Below the pieces are notes generated by a model. That model saw only the letters and a list, made by a program, of their open reading frames with translations. It ran no database searches and was not told the DNA's origin. 64,000 nucleotides of DNA from Desulfotomaculum sp. (GTDB taxonomy: Bacteria > Bacillota > Desulfotomaculia > Desulfotomaculales > Nap2-2B), in assembly GCA_003513005.1 (NCBI GenBank), contig DOTD01000032.1, positions 5,809 to 69,808 on the forward strand, in the 5' to 3' direction. The position numbers and the translations under genes were made by a program. Each line of letters opens with the position of its first letter. Position 1 is the first letter of the stretch. Below, one piece after another: positions 35,528 to 43,667 of the stretch.

Positions 35528-35821
35528 ATGTCCCGGATATTTAAAAAGATGATTAATTGTACGGAAGAAGCGGTAAAAAGAGTCTTACCCGGTATCTTAA
35601 AGGAATATTTAAAAAGCAGCCCCGGAACGTGCACCTGCGATATCTGTCAGGAAGATATTATAGCCATGACGTTAAACGAACTGCCTCCTCACTATGCCGT
35701 TTCTCTGGCTGGAGAAATTTTTACCGATGTTGGCTTAGAGTTAATTGGGGGCAAGGCCCAAATTGTGTCGGTGATCACTAGAAACATCAAAAAGGTTTCG
35801 GATAAGCCTCGGCACAAATAA
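35528..35821 (+). CDS. ComFB-like protein
   Basis: 97 residues; the cysteine motif TCTCDICQEDIIAMTLNELP is typical of the late-competence ComFB family, whose cysteines bind zinc and which in some bacteria binds cyclic nucleotides. Start ATG 35528; the ribosome-binding site is weak. Followed by a strong bidirectional terminator facing the convergent nitroreductase gene. Confidence 0.85.
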   Translation: MSRIFKKMINCTEEAVKRVLPGILKEYLKSSPGTCTCDICQEDIIAMTLNELPPHYAVSLAGEIFTDVGLELIGGKAQIVSVITRNIKKVSDKPRHK

Positions 35822-35838
35822 TTTCTTAAACAAAAATT

Positions 35839-35891
35839 AACTGCAGCCGCAATGTCTTTTTAGAGTGAAGACATGCGGATGCAGTTTTTTT
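35839..35891 (+). terminator. Strong terminator between comFB-like gene and nitroreductase gene
   Basis: AACTGCAGCCGCAATGTCTT pairs with AAGACATGCGGATGCAGTT (two small bulges) and ends in TTTTTTTC; A-rich on the left, so it can serve both convergent genes. Confidence 0.85.
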
Positions 35892-35914
35892 CAATGGGAC
35901 CGTTAATACAAAGA

Positions 35915-36475
35915 TTATCTAATATGGTTTACCACGTCCGGCCTTCTTGGCGGCGTGGGCGAATCCTCGCCGGTCTTGTAGCCGAGCGCCACAGTGCAAA
36001 TGTGGCTGTAGCCTGTGGGGATGCCTAATTCATTTTTTAAGTCGTTGTCCCTGAATGTTGAAAAAAGGTAACCGGAAGACGTGATCAGGCATGAGCCAAT
36101 GTTTAGTGATTCTGATGCCAGTGTAATATTTTGCGCCGCCGCCCCGCAGTCAATCTGAATAAAAGGCGCTTTTCCCTCACCTGAAATCAGGATTACCGTG
36201 GGAGCATTGTAAAAAGTGTTGTAGTCCGGGGAACTTGCCCTGTCAACCAGGGGCGCAATACGTGAATCAAGCATATTTTCTTTAATTCTTTGGGCCATTT
36301 TATCGAGCAGGTTCTTATTCTGGATTAGTGTGAAATGTAATTTCTGACGGTTCATCGCATTGGGAGCGAGCAGGGCCGAGTTTAAGATCTCCTGCACCTC
36401 TGAATCTGCTATCTGTTCATCCTTGAATTTCCTAATACTTCTCCTGCGCTTGATAACTCTAATAATTTCGTTCAT
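35915..36475 (-). CDS. Nitroreductase-family flavoprotein
   Basis: 186 residues from ATG 36475 (MNEIIRVIKRRRSIRKF), which has GGAAGGAA 9 bases upstream; GTG 36484 is too close to that site. The RRSIRKF motif binds FMN phosphate; ALLAPNAMNRQKLHF and the C-terminal LGYKTGE are family features. NAD(P)H-dependent reduction of nitro compounds or quinones is the usual activity; the true substrate is unknown. Confidence 0.88.
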   Translation of the reverse strand: MNEIIRVIKRRRSIRKFKDEQIADSEVQEILNSALLAPNAMNRQKLHFTLIQNKNLLDKMAQRIKENMLDSRIAPLVDRASSPDYNTFYNAPTVILISGEGKAPFIQIDCGAAAQNITLASESLNIGSCLITSSGYLFSTFRDNDLKNELGIPTGYSHICTVALGYKTGEDSPTPPRRPDVVNHIR

Positions 36476-36619
36476 CTGAATCACTTCCTTCCTACGAGTA
36501 AATTACCAATTAACAACACCTGAGACAAATTTATCATGAGAGCTTGTTTATGTCAAAGGATTAAAAAATATAAGAACCTGAAAAGATAGACTTAAATTTT
36601 TAAAGAAATCGTTTGCGTA

Positions 36620-36648
36620 TTGACACATCAAATATATTTGATATCATC
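36620..36648 (+). promoter_or_regulatory. Promoter and ArsR-type operator of the arsR-hgcAB unit
   Basis: TTGACA (36620-36625), 16 bases, TATCAT (36642-36647). The spacer contains the perfect palindrome ATCAAATATATTTGAT (36627-36642), the classic ArsR/SmtB operator form, placed so that bound repressor blocks RNA polymerase. Confidence 0.75.
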
Positions 36649-36668
36649 TAAAATAGTAGGTGAGATAA

Positions 36669-36950
36669 ATGGACGTTTTAAAAATTGCCAAAGCTTTATC
36701 TGATCCCCTGCGGCTGGAGATACTCAGGCGAATCGCCGGCAAGAAATGTTGTGAAGATAAGTGGCTGTGTGTCTGCCACCTGGTTGACGATACAGGACTG
36801 CTTCAGTCAAGAGTTTCCTACCATATCAAAGAATTAAAGGAAGCCGATCTCATCCGGGAAGAAATCAGGGGCAGGTGGAACTACTATTATTTTAAAGAAG
36901 AGACTTTGAAAGAATATCTCTCGGCATTAAACGACCAATTTCAATTATAG
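36669..36950 (+). CDS. ArsR-family metalloregulator, upstream of hgcAB
   Basis: 93-residue winged-helix repressor (ALSDPLRLEILRRI opening, SRVSYHIKELKEADLI recognition helix). A cysteine set, CC at residues 27-28 and WLCVC shortly after, could sense As(III), Hg(II) or another thiophilic metal. It sits behind a promoter overlapped by an ArsR palindrome and 91 bases before hgcA, so autoregulation and control of hgcAB are likely by inference. Confidence 0.88.
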   Translation: MDVLKIAKALSDPLRLEILRRIAGKKCCEDKWLCVCHLVDDTGLLQSRVSYHIKELKEADLIREEIRGRWNYYYFKEETLKEYLSALNDQFQL

Positions 36951-37041
36951 TTGCAGTTTTAAAAATTTAAGTTTGAGATATAAAACTGGGCAGCAGTCTC
37001 TTTAGAAGGTTAAATGTACCATAAAAAGGAGGATGGGCAGT

Positions 37042-38133
37042 TTGGCGGTTGAGGAAGACACTTTGCGTGAAACGTGTTGAGGCCCTGATCCGCAGGAGGA
37101 GTTTCCTCCTCTTCCACCCGACACAGAGTGGATCACCGGATATAAGACTACTTTGGCAGGAAAAATCCCGGTTATCTCAACAAAACTTTCCGCAAAGGAC
37201 ATTATGGGTTCCTGGAAAGTACGCTGGGGTATAAACAGGTTGAACTATAAAGTTCCCCCCGGTCTATACGGGATTGGTGATCCTGTTGAAGATTCCCCGG
37301 TACTGGTAACGGCCAATTACAAAATGACTTTTGACCGTTTGAGAAAAGAGTTATCAGGAGTCAACGCCTGGGTGCTGGTCATCAATACGAGGGGCATCAA
37401 CGTCTGGTGTTCCGCCGGAAAGGGAACTTTCAGCGCGACAGAGATAGCCAGGATGATTGCCATGACTAACCTTTCCTGGATTGTCTCACACCGGACGCTG
37501 ATTCTGCCGCAGCTAAGCGCTGTAGGAGTGGCTGCCCACAGATTGTTAAAAATGTCCGGTTTCAGGGTCGTCTACGGCCCGGTAAGAGCCTGCGATATCC
37601 CCGATTTTCTTGGAGCGGGCATGAAAGCTTCTCCTCAAATGCGCAGGGTCAACTTTGGTTTTGCAGACAGGCTTGTGCTTATCCCCATGGAACTGTCCAG
37701 GATTATCATACCTGTGGTTGCCGTTTACCTTATCATATTCATTATAAACCTTCTTAAAATCTGGTCCGTTTCTTTTTTAGCAACACTGCCTTACTTCGGA
37801 GCGATTATTACGGGATGCGTATTGACGCCTGCCCTGCTGCCCTGGATACCGGGCCGCTCTTTTGCCTGGAAGGGGTGGCTGCTTGGGCTGCTCTGGTCCA
37901 TAGCCGTTGTTTTATACTCTTTTCCGGCCATGCCCTACGCCTGGAATAGGACTCTGGTTTATCTTTTTATTTTACCGGCCCTGTCATCTTACCTGGCGGT
38001 CAATTTTACCGGCGCAAGCACTTTTACTTCTTTGTCAGGCGTTCAGCGGGAATTAAGAGTTGCGCTCCCCGCAGCGATATTTTCAGCAGGACTGGGAGTT
38101 GTCCTGCTGGTTTTAAATCAGTTTGTTCTGTAA
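37042..38133 (+). CDS. hgcA: Mercury methylation corrinoid protein HgcA with in-frame UGA (probable selenoprotein)
   Basis: HgcA transfers a methyl group from its corrinoid to Hg(II). The diagnostic cap-helix motif is NVWCSAGKGTF, with Cys123 as predicted cobalt ligand; the family consensus has Ala where Ser follows. A soluble corrinoid domain is followed by about five membrane helices from residue 210. Start TTG 37042 has AGGAGG 9 bases ahead. Codon 13 is TGA (37078-37080) in the context ETC-UGA-GPDPQEEF. After it the conserved TEWITGYKTTLAGKIPVIST runs on with no start codon until TTG 37153, so the UGA must be read through to make the conserved part. A 7-bp hairpin with GTT loop lies 13 bases downstream, fitting a bacterial SECIS. 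Residue numbers count the UGA as Sec13. Confidence 0.93.
37094..37110 (+). promoter_or_regulatory. Candidate SECIS hairpin in hgcA
   Basis: AGGAGGA (37094-37100), loop GTT, TCCTCCT (37104-37110): a perfect 7-bp stem. The loop begins 21 bases after the UGA and starts with G-U, matching the published bacterial SECIS pattern (loop 16-37 bases downstream with a G among its first two bases). Confidence 0.65.
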
Positions 38134-38146
38134 AGAGGTGACTTCT

Positions 38147-38407
38147 TTGAAGTATTTAAAAAATGTGGTTACGTTGGCGCTTGACAAAGAGAAATGCACC
38201 GGATGCGGGATCTGCACTAAGGTTTGCCCGCACCAGGTATTTAGTATTGTTAGCGGAAAGGCAGCCATTCGGGATAGGGACTCCTGCATGGAGTGTGGCG
38301 CCTGTGCGATGAACTGCCCTTTTTGCGCCATTTCGGTAGCGGCCGGGGTGGGCTGCGCCTACGCGGTAATTAAAGGTAAATTCGGTAAGGGTGAGGTTTG
38401 CTGCTAG
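38147..38407 (+). CDS. hgcB: Mercury methylation ferredoxin HgcB
   Basis: 86-residue 2[4Fe-4S] ferredoxin that returns electrons to the HgcA corrinoid. Two cluster motifs, CTGCGICTKVCP and CMECGACAMNCP, and the terminal Cys-Cys pair typical of HgcB, which is thought to hand Hg(II) on. The preferred start is TTG 38147 with AGAGGTGA upstream; the frame opens at 38123 inside the end of hgcA. The adjacent hgcA and the CC tail distinguish it from ordinary ferredoxins. Confidence 0.93.
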   Translation: MKYLKNVVTLALDKEKCTGCGICTKVCPHQVFSIVSGKAAIRDRDSCMECGACAMNCPFCAISVAAGVGCAYAVIKGKFGKGEVCC

Positions 38408-38456
38408 TTTTATTAAACAGGGGGCAAAACATGTTGGATAAAAGGGGAATCTAAAA

Positions 38457-39065
38457 ATGAAATATTTGTTAATATCAGCATTGTGGATAGGATACTGTTC
38501 ACTTCATAGTTATTTAATCAGCATCAGATTTACTAATCTTATGACCCGTTTATTGAAAAACTATTACGCTTTTTATAGACTGTTTTTCATATTGATTTCA
38601 TGTTTTTTGCTTATTTTATTAATTAATTTCACTACGCAATTGGATAATGAAGTAATTATATTTTATGCAGGGCCTTTAAATGTTGTCCGCCAGATACTCG
38701 CATATACTTCTCTGACAATGTTCTTTTGGGCTTTCTTCTTTAACTATGATTCTTTATCGTTTTTTGGAATTAGGCAAATATTAAACGCTATGAAAAGAAA
38801 TAAAATGAATTCTAAAAATGAGGTTAAAAAAAGAGGGCTGTTGGGTATAGTGAGGCACCCGATGTATTTAGCGTTAATAATATTTTTGTGGTGTGAAACC
38901 TTCAGTATGGCTGATATTATTGTATATACAATATTGACTGTATATATTATTATAGGAACAATACTCGAGGAAAAGAAACTCGTTTTAGAATTTGGCAATG
39001 CTTACGTCGAATATCAAAAAGAAGTTCCGATGTTGATTCCTTTTGCTATAAGAAAAGTTAAGTAG
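38457..39065 (+). CDS. Membrane methyltransferase of the isoprenylcysteine/NnrU/MddA type
   Basis: 202 residues, five or so membrane helices and the SAM-binding end of the ICMT/PEMT-like group: GIVRHPMYLALIIFLW near residue 140 and EEKKLVLEFGNAYVEYQKEVP near 175. Enzymes of this fold methylate thiols (MddA makes dimethyl sulfide), phospholipids or prenylcysteines. It is 49 bases downstream of hgcB and more AT-rich than hgcAB, so it may be a separate acquisition. AAAGGGGAATCTAAAA precedes the ATG. Substrate unknown. Confidence 0.75.
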   Translation: MKYLLISALWIGYCSLHSYLISIRFTNLMTRLLKNYYAFYRLFFILISCFLLILLINFTTQLDNEVIIFYAGPLNVVRQILAYTSLTMFFWAFFFNYDSLSFFGIRQILNAMKRNKMNSKNEVKKRGLLGIVRHPMYLALIIFLWCETFSMADIIVYTILTVYIIIGTILEEKKLVLEFGNAYVEYQKEVPMLIPFAIRKVK

Positions 39066-39066
39066 T

Positions 39067-39130
39067 AACGACCAATCCAATCATAACAGGCCTACAATTA
39101 ACGGGCTGATTACAGCGGCAATTGTCTTCC
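39067..39130 (-). pseudogene. Remnant of an acr3 3' end
   Basis: ACGACCAATCCAATCATAAC and the next 40 bases closely match 42023-42080, the 3' end of the intact acr3. On the minus strand it reads AAVISPLI, then a one-base shift, then MIGLV, against AAVIGPLIEVPIMIGLV in Acr3. It is a fragment of a second acr3 copy. Confidence 0.7.
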
Positions 39131-39148
39131 CCGACTTTTCACTGGAGG

Positions 39149-39805
39149 CTACACAAAAAAAGTAAAATATACACCCAACCCCATCAATATAAGAGCGCTT
39201 AATTTATTTAATCCATTTAAAAAAGCCTGACCTTTTAACACCGATTTTAACAAGCCGGTAAAGGTCCCTACTATCAAAAGGGGCAGGCACCGTGCAATTG
39301 CGTAAAAGAGAAGAAACCAAAAGCCGAAAAAAAAGTCGGCCTTGGTAGCAGCCAGAGCAAGCACTGTCGTAGTTATAGGAAGGGTGCAGGGTGAAGCGAG
39401 GAAAGCAAATGGTATTCCCAGCAGAAAAGCCCCGATCATACCCTTGCGTGAACCGGCAAACAACTTCAACGAATCCTGCCCTAAACTCACATTCCATGGC
39501 AAAACGCCCGCAACAACCAAACCCATTACAAACATAAGAATGCCCAGAATTTTATAAATATACGAAAGGTAATGCATCACCATACCTATTCCGGAAGCAA
39601 CCAATCCTAAAACGGCCAAAGTTAGTGAAATGCCAACAACGAAAGAGAGCGTCAGAAAAAAGCACCTCAACCTGGAAACCTCTCCCGAACCTCCAACATA
39701 AGCTGCTACAAGCGCAGCCGCGGGCAGGGTACAAGGGCTAAGACCGGCCAGCAATCCTGCAATAATGGCGGCGCCTAATGTTAACTCGTTAATCAATGGT
39801 ACCAT
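39149..39805 (-). CDS. CcdA/DsbD-family thiol-electron transporter
   Basis: 218 residues, six membrane helices, with the two membrane cysteine sites GLSPCTLPA (near residue 25) and ASPCTLPIT (near 137) that carry electrons from cytoplasmic thioredoxin to the outside. Its start overlaps the stop of the thioredoxin-like lipoprotein gene (TAATG), so the two form a redox pair at the membrane. The place in an arsenic operon is consistent with keeping exported thiols or metalloid-binding cysteines reduced. Confidence 0.88.
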   Translation of the reverse strand: MVPLINELTLGAAIIAGLLAGLSPCTLPAAALVAAYVGGSGEVSRLRCFFLTLSFVVGISLTLAVLGLVASGIGMVMHYLSYIYKILGILMFVMGLVVAGVLPWNVSLGQDSLKLFAGSRKGMIGAFLLGIPFAFLASPCTLPITTTVLALAATKADFFFGFWFLLFYAIARCLPLLIVGTFTGLLKSVLKGQAFLNGLNKLSALILMGLGVYFTFFV

Positions 39806-40527
39806 TAATTTAATCCTCCAAAAACCCTGTCAATCTCTGCCATATTTAAAGGTCCTTCTTGCTTGATTAAAACACTGTTGCTTGCATCAACAACAACGAT
39901 CGACGGAATGTTATTAATTCCAAAGCTGGATGCATATTGCAGCAATTGTTTATGATAGTCGACGTCGCCTACACTTACGTCAAGCCATATAAATGTCACC
40001 CGGTTTCCGTACTTGCTCTCAATTGATTTAACTTCACTGCGGCGCTGCTCAAACTTTTGCCTTGTCGCCTCACAGCAACCTGCACTATTAGTAAAAACAT
40101 AAACCTTCGCAGGCAGGACAACTTTGGTATCTGTTTCGTTCTCCAATTTAATTTCTGTTTCATTGTCTGTGTTGGTTTCCGATTTTGTTTCTAAGTTAGT
40201 TTCTTCTTTTTTATCTGATTGTGACTGCTCTGTATTCACGGGTATAGCGATTTTACTCTGTTGACTGCCAGGCTTGTCTGATCCAGTGTTTTTCTGATCA
40301 GTCTTATCAGAAGTTGATTCTTCAGCGCCGGTCTGACTGCCGTCAGGAACCTGGTTGTTTGAAGCCGTTTGTCCGCTCGGGGAGGTCTGTTTTTGGACAG
40401 GTTCTTTTTTTGAGTTAGAAGAACATGCTGATAACAGGACCGTTAAACAACACATTAATATGATAAAATAGGCGATCTTTCTTTTCGACAAAAAACCCAC
40501 CCCATTCGTTAATGATATTGTTGCCAC
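39805..40527 (-). CDS. Thioredoxin-fold lipoprotein with vicinal cysteines
   Basis: About 240 residues. Lipoprotein signal ending LLSAC (near residue 35), a 90-residue low-complexity linker rich in Ser, Thr, Glu and Lys, then a thioredoxin-like domain (VYVFTNSAGCCEATRQKFEQ; YASSFGINNIPSIVVVDAS with the cis-Pro). The active site is CC rather than CxxC. Anchored outside the membrane, it probably exchanges electrons with CcdA, whose gene overlaps it. The GTG start at 40527 is uncertain; later GTG or TTG codons before KRKIAYF would also leave the signal intact. Confidence 0.8.
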   Translation of the reverse strand: MATISLTNGVGFLSKRKIAYFIILMCCLTVLLSACSSNSKKEPVQKQTSPSGQTASNNQVPDGSQTGAEESTSDKTDQKNTGSDKPGSQQSKIAIPVNTEQSQSDKKEETNLETKSETNTDNETEIKLENETDTKVVLPAKVYVFTNSAGCCEATRQKFEQRRSEVKSIESKYGNRVTFIWLDVSVGDVDYHKQLLQYASSFGINNIPSIVVVDASNSVLIKQEGPLNMAEIDRVFGGLN

Positions 40528-40707
40528 TTTTCAACTTAGCCTATATTTTTCTAATCAAGATACACCAACCAACTTTTAAAAAACATTGTGTTAGTCAAAT
40601 TGCAAGGCTTTCATAACCTGTTTTATTGATGAAAATACGAGATACATTTTCAATCTGATGTGTAGGTTTCCTTTGTAAGCCAGTGTGATAAAAATCGAAT
40701 ATAATTA

Positions 40708-41670
40708 TTATAGAATAATCATATTAAACAAATAACCTACACAAATAATTGCCACAGCTACAATGCCGAAATATACTGCCAGCAGTTTTGGTTTCAGTAC
40801 CTGCTTGAGGATTATAGCTTCCGGTAAGGACAGCGCCGTCACAGCCATCATGAAAGCAAGGGCTGTGCCCATTGCCATCCCGGTTCTGACCAGTTCCTTT
40901 ACTACGGGGATCAGCCCGGCGGCATTTGAATACAAAGGAATGCCAATAACAACCGCCAACGGGACCGCCAATGGATTAGCCGGGCCGGCATACTGGGTCA
41001 GGAAACCGGCCGGGGCATAGCCATGCATGGCAGCTCCAATACCTACACCGATTACGACCCAAAGCCACACTTTTGTAAATATCTGCTTTGTATATGCAAT
41101 AGATTGATCAATCCGGTCTTTCCAGGGCATTTGGGGATTATCCGTACCGCAGCCGCATTGTGAAGCGGTTATCTGATACACATATTCCTCCACAAGATGC
41201 TCAAGTTTCAGCCGGCCTAATATCGTGCCGCCAATTATCGCTACGATTACCCCACTTGCAATATATATGAGGGCTATCTTCCAGCCGAACGTCAGCCAGA
41301 GCATACCCAGGGCAACCTCGTTAACCATCGGTGAAGATATTAAAAATGAAAACGTAACGCCAAGCGGGACCCCCGCTTCTACGAAGCCGATAAATATCGG
41401 CACCGCTGAACAGCTTCAGAAAGGGGTGACAATACCCATCAGCGCTGCGATAATATTCCCGACAAATTCACGTTTATGTCCTAAAAGGTTCCTTGTTTTC
41501 TCGGGTGGGAAGAAACTCCTGATTATGGCTATGACGAATATGATCAAGATCAGCATAAATAATATTTTTACTGTGTCGTAGAAGAAAAAATTAATAACAG
41601 AGCCAAAGTGAGATTCAGGAGATAACCCGATGAGGTTATAAACCAGGTAATTTACAGCCTGCTGCCACAT
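40708..41670 (-). CDS. Permease with in-frame UGA at the conserved Cys (probable selenoprotein)
   Basis: 320 residues when TGA 41416-41418 is read through as residue 85. The two halves join in the same frame: ...AALMGIVTPF-UGA-SCSAVPIFIGFVEAG. The family (DUF318-type permeases linked to arsenic and thiol chemistry) has TPFCSCSA here, so UGA stands for the first Cys of a CxC motif. About eight membrane helices. Downstream of the UGA a GCTTC-GTA-GAAGC hairpin (loop 34 bases away) fits a SECIS. It lies 10 bases after the small thioredoxin gene in the ars operon. No selenocysteine machinery is in the window. Confidence 0.85.
41375..41387 (-). promoter_or_regulatory. Candidate SECIS hairpin in the permease gene
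   Basis: On the minus strand GCTTC-GTA-GAAGC, a 5-bp stem with a GTA loop beginning 34 bases after the UGA. An alternative overlapping stem GCCGAT-ATTT-ATCGGC (41386-41401) lies nearer but lacks the loop G. Confidence 0.45.
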
Positions 41671-41680
41671 TCAATTACCC

Positions 41681-41926
41681 TCATTTCTTAATCTCGCCGG
41701 TGATAATGTTTTTTAACTTTTCCTTTGACGGAAGCGGACCGGTAAGCTTAACCTGTCCGTTTATAACTAACGCCGGTGTCATCATCACTCCGTAAGAAGC
41801 TATATCTTTGAAGTCTTTTACATGCTCCACGTCAGCTTCTTCATTTAAATATTTTAACACTTCAAGAACCATCTGCTCAAGCTTATTGCAGTTTGCGCAG
41901 CCTGCGCCAAGTATTTTGATATCCAT
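41681..41926 (-). CDS. Small thioredoxin-like protein (Thioredoxin_3 family)
   Basis: 81 residues with the redox site GAGCANCNKLEQMV (CxxC at residues 10-13) and cis-Pro segment GVMMTPALVINGQV. Such small thioredoxins often sit next to ars permeases and may reduce or shuttle arsenicals. It lies between acr3 and the UGA-containing permease on the same strand. Confidence 0.9.
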   Translation of the reverse strand: MDIKILGAGCANCNKLEQMVLEVLKYLNEEADVEHVKDFKDIASYGVMMTPALVINGQVKLTGPLPSKEKLKNIITGEIKK

Positions 41927-41983
41927 TCTTTTTGGGCCACCTTTCTTTTTTTAGTATTCTTGTATTATCTTTCTCCCTGTATT

Positions 41984-43030
41984 TCAGCTGCAAAAATATT
42001 TGCGTTTGAAACCGAGGGCAATATTGACCAATCCAATCATAATCGGCACTTCAATAAGCGGGCCGATTACAGCAGCAAAAGCCTGACCGGAATTAATTCC
42101 AAATACGGCAACTGTAACAGCAATTGCCAGCTCAAAGTTATTGCTGGCGGCAGTAAAAGCAAGTGTCGTAGTCTGGCCGTAATTAACCCCAAGAGATTTG
42201 CATAGAAAAAAGGCAAGGAAGAACATTATTATGAAGTAGAAAAGTAACGGTATGGCAATTCTAATCACGTCCATAGGCAGGGTTATAATATAACTACCCT
42301 TCAGAGAGAACATGACGATAATTGTAAACAGCAGGGCAATCAGAGCCAGAGGGCTGATCTTGGGGATGAATTTTTTCTCATACCAGTCCTTACCCTTCAC
42401 AGGGAGCAGTGAGAACCTGGTGATCATACCGCCGATAAACGGTATACCGAGATAAATAGCTACACTCTTGGCCACATCTGTCATGGAAATATGAACAACC
42501 ATTGATTTAATACCTATCCACTGGGGCAATATTGTTACAAAAAAGTAGGCGTAAACTGAAAAGAAAAGAATCTGGAAAAACGAGTTTAAGGCAACCAATG
42601 CAGCCGCATACTCTAAATCACCCTTAGCCAAAGAGTTCCAAACAATGACCATAGCAATACAGGGGGCTATGCCGATGATTATTATGCCTGCCATATATTC
42701 GGGGTAATTATGTAATAGAATGATGGCTAGAAAAAACATCAGAACAGGCGCGATAATCCAGTTTAGAATTACAGCCAGTGTTAGTACCTTGCCATTCTTA
42801 AATACTTTGCCAATTTCCTCGTATTTTACTCTGGCTAAAGGTGGGTACATCATAACAATCAGGCCGATGGCGATTGGTATCGAAGTAGTTCCGATCTGGA
42901 ACTTTTTTAAAAGACCGCCCACTTCCGGTACGACATAGCCCAACCCTACTCCAAAAAACATAGCTAAAAAGATCCACAAAGTTAAATACTGGTCCAGTAT
43001 GGATAATTTGGCTGCTGCCTTTTCGGACAC
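41984..43030 (-). CDS. acr3: Arsenite exporter Acr3
   Basis: 348 residues, ten predicted membrane helices, with the As(III)-binding cysteine in GIAPCIAMVIVW (helix 4) and the C-terminal LAFTAASNNFELAIAV. It expels arsenite using the proton gradient. GTG 43030 is the best start because AAAGGAGG, which forms the last codons of arsR, lies 8 bases ahead; the frame is open to 43069 but that overlaps arsR. A truncated second copy of its 3' end lies at 39067. Confidence 0.95.
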   Translation of the reverse strand: MSEKAAAKLSILDQYLTLWIFLAMFFGVGLGYVVPEVGGLLKKFQIGTTSIPIAIGLIVMMYPPLARVKYEEIGKVFKNGKVLTLAVILNWIIAPVLMFFLAIILLHNYPEYMAGIIIIGIAPCIAMVIVWNSLAKGDLEYAAALVALNSFFQILFFSVYAYFFVTILPQWIGIKSMVVHISMTDVAKSVAIYLGIPFIGGMITRFSLLPVKGKDWYEKKFIPKISPLALIALLFTIIVMFSLKGSYIITLPMDVIRIAIPLLFYFIIMFFLAFFLCKSLGVNYGQTTTLAFTAASNNFELAIAVTVAVFGINSGQAFAAVIGPLIEVPIMIGLVNIALGFKRKYFCS

Positions 43031-43035
43031 GTATG

Positions 43036-43440
43036 TTACCTCCTTTTCCCTTTTGAACATGTTGTACATGTTTCTTCTTCAATCATCCCTGCGCAAACTT
43101 CGGGATCAAAACCCATCTCAGTGCAGAGATTAGGGTTTTGCCTTAACGGTGAGGGTTTCGCTAAGGAGCAGGAGAAGCAGGAAAGACTTTCAAGAAACAC
43201 GTCCATTTGTTTGAGCAATTCCTTAAGGCCATCTTTGTTCAGGTTGTAAAATACGATCTTTCCCTCTTTTTCACTGTTGATCAGGCCTGCCTGTTTTAAA
43301 ATTTTTAGGTGGTGGGCAATAGCCGGCTGCGATAGGCCGATGGCCTGGATAATCTCACAGGCTCCCATTTCCTGAGCGGCCAACAATTTTAATATATTTT
43401 GCCTGTGCGAATCCCCCAAAGCTTTTAATCTATTTAACAC
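43036..43440 (-). CDS. arsR: ArsR-family arsenic repressor
   Basis: 134 residues. Winged-helix core (LKALGDSHRQNILKLLA; LSQPAIAHHLKILKQAGLI) and a cysteine-rich tail (SCFSCSLAK, ..NLCTEMGFDPEVCAGM, ETCTTCSKG) that probably binds As(III). First gene of the minus-strand ars operon and divergent from padR; it should repress acr3 and the genes behind it. GTG start; the ribosome-binding site is weak. TATAAT on the minus strand at 43482-43487 may be its -10. Confidence 0.92.
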   Translation of the reverse strand: MLNRLKALGDSHRQNILKLLAAQEMGACEIIQAIGLSQPAIAHHLKILKQAGLINSEKEGKIVFYNLNKDGLKELLKQMDVFLESLSCFSCSLAKPSPLRQNPNLCTEMGFDPEVCAGMIEEETCTTCSKGKRR

Positions 43441-43528
43441 TGGTCAATAATCCCTCATTCCACAAAAAGCTTTCATACTATATTATATACATATTTAAAT
43501 AATTAGATATATAAATTTTTAAATTTTA

Positions 43529-43576
43529 TTGACAGAATTTATGCATAGCCGTACAATATATCTGCGCTCTATGCAT
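43529..43576 (+). promoter_or_regulatory. Promoter and candidate operator of padR-arsM
   Basis: TTGACA (43529-43534), 17 bases, TACAAT (43552-43557). ATGCATAG (43541-43548) and its exact inverted copy CTATGCAT (43569-43576) flank the -10, a likely operator for PadR or ArsR. Confidence 0.65.
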
Positions 43577-43667
43577 TATGCTTCTATATATTAAATGGAA
43601 GTGAAGAGGTGATTTTACAATAAAGTGCGAGTACGAATCACAAGAGTATTGGGCGGGGCTAATCAAA

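Noticed and set aside
38410..38456. Seven-codon ORF (ATG TTG GAT...) between hgcB and the methyltransferase
   Set aside because: Too short and without conservation evidence; probably chance.
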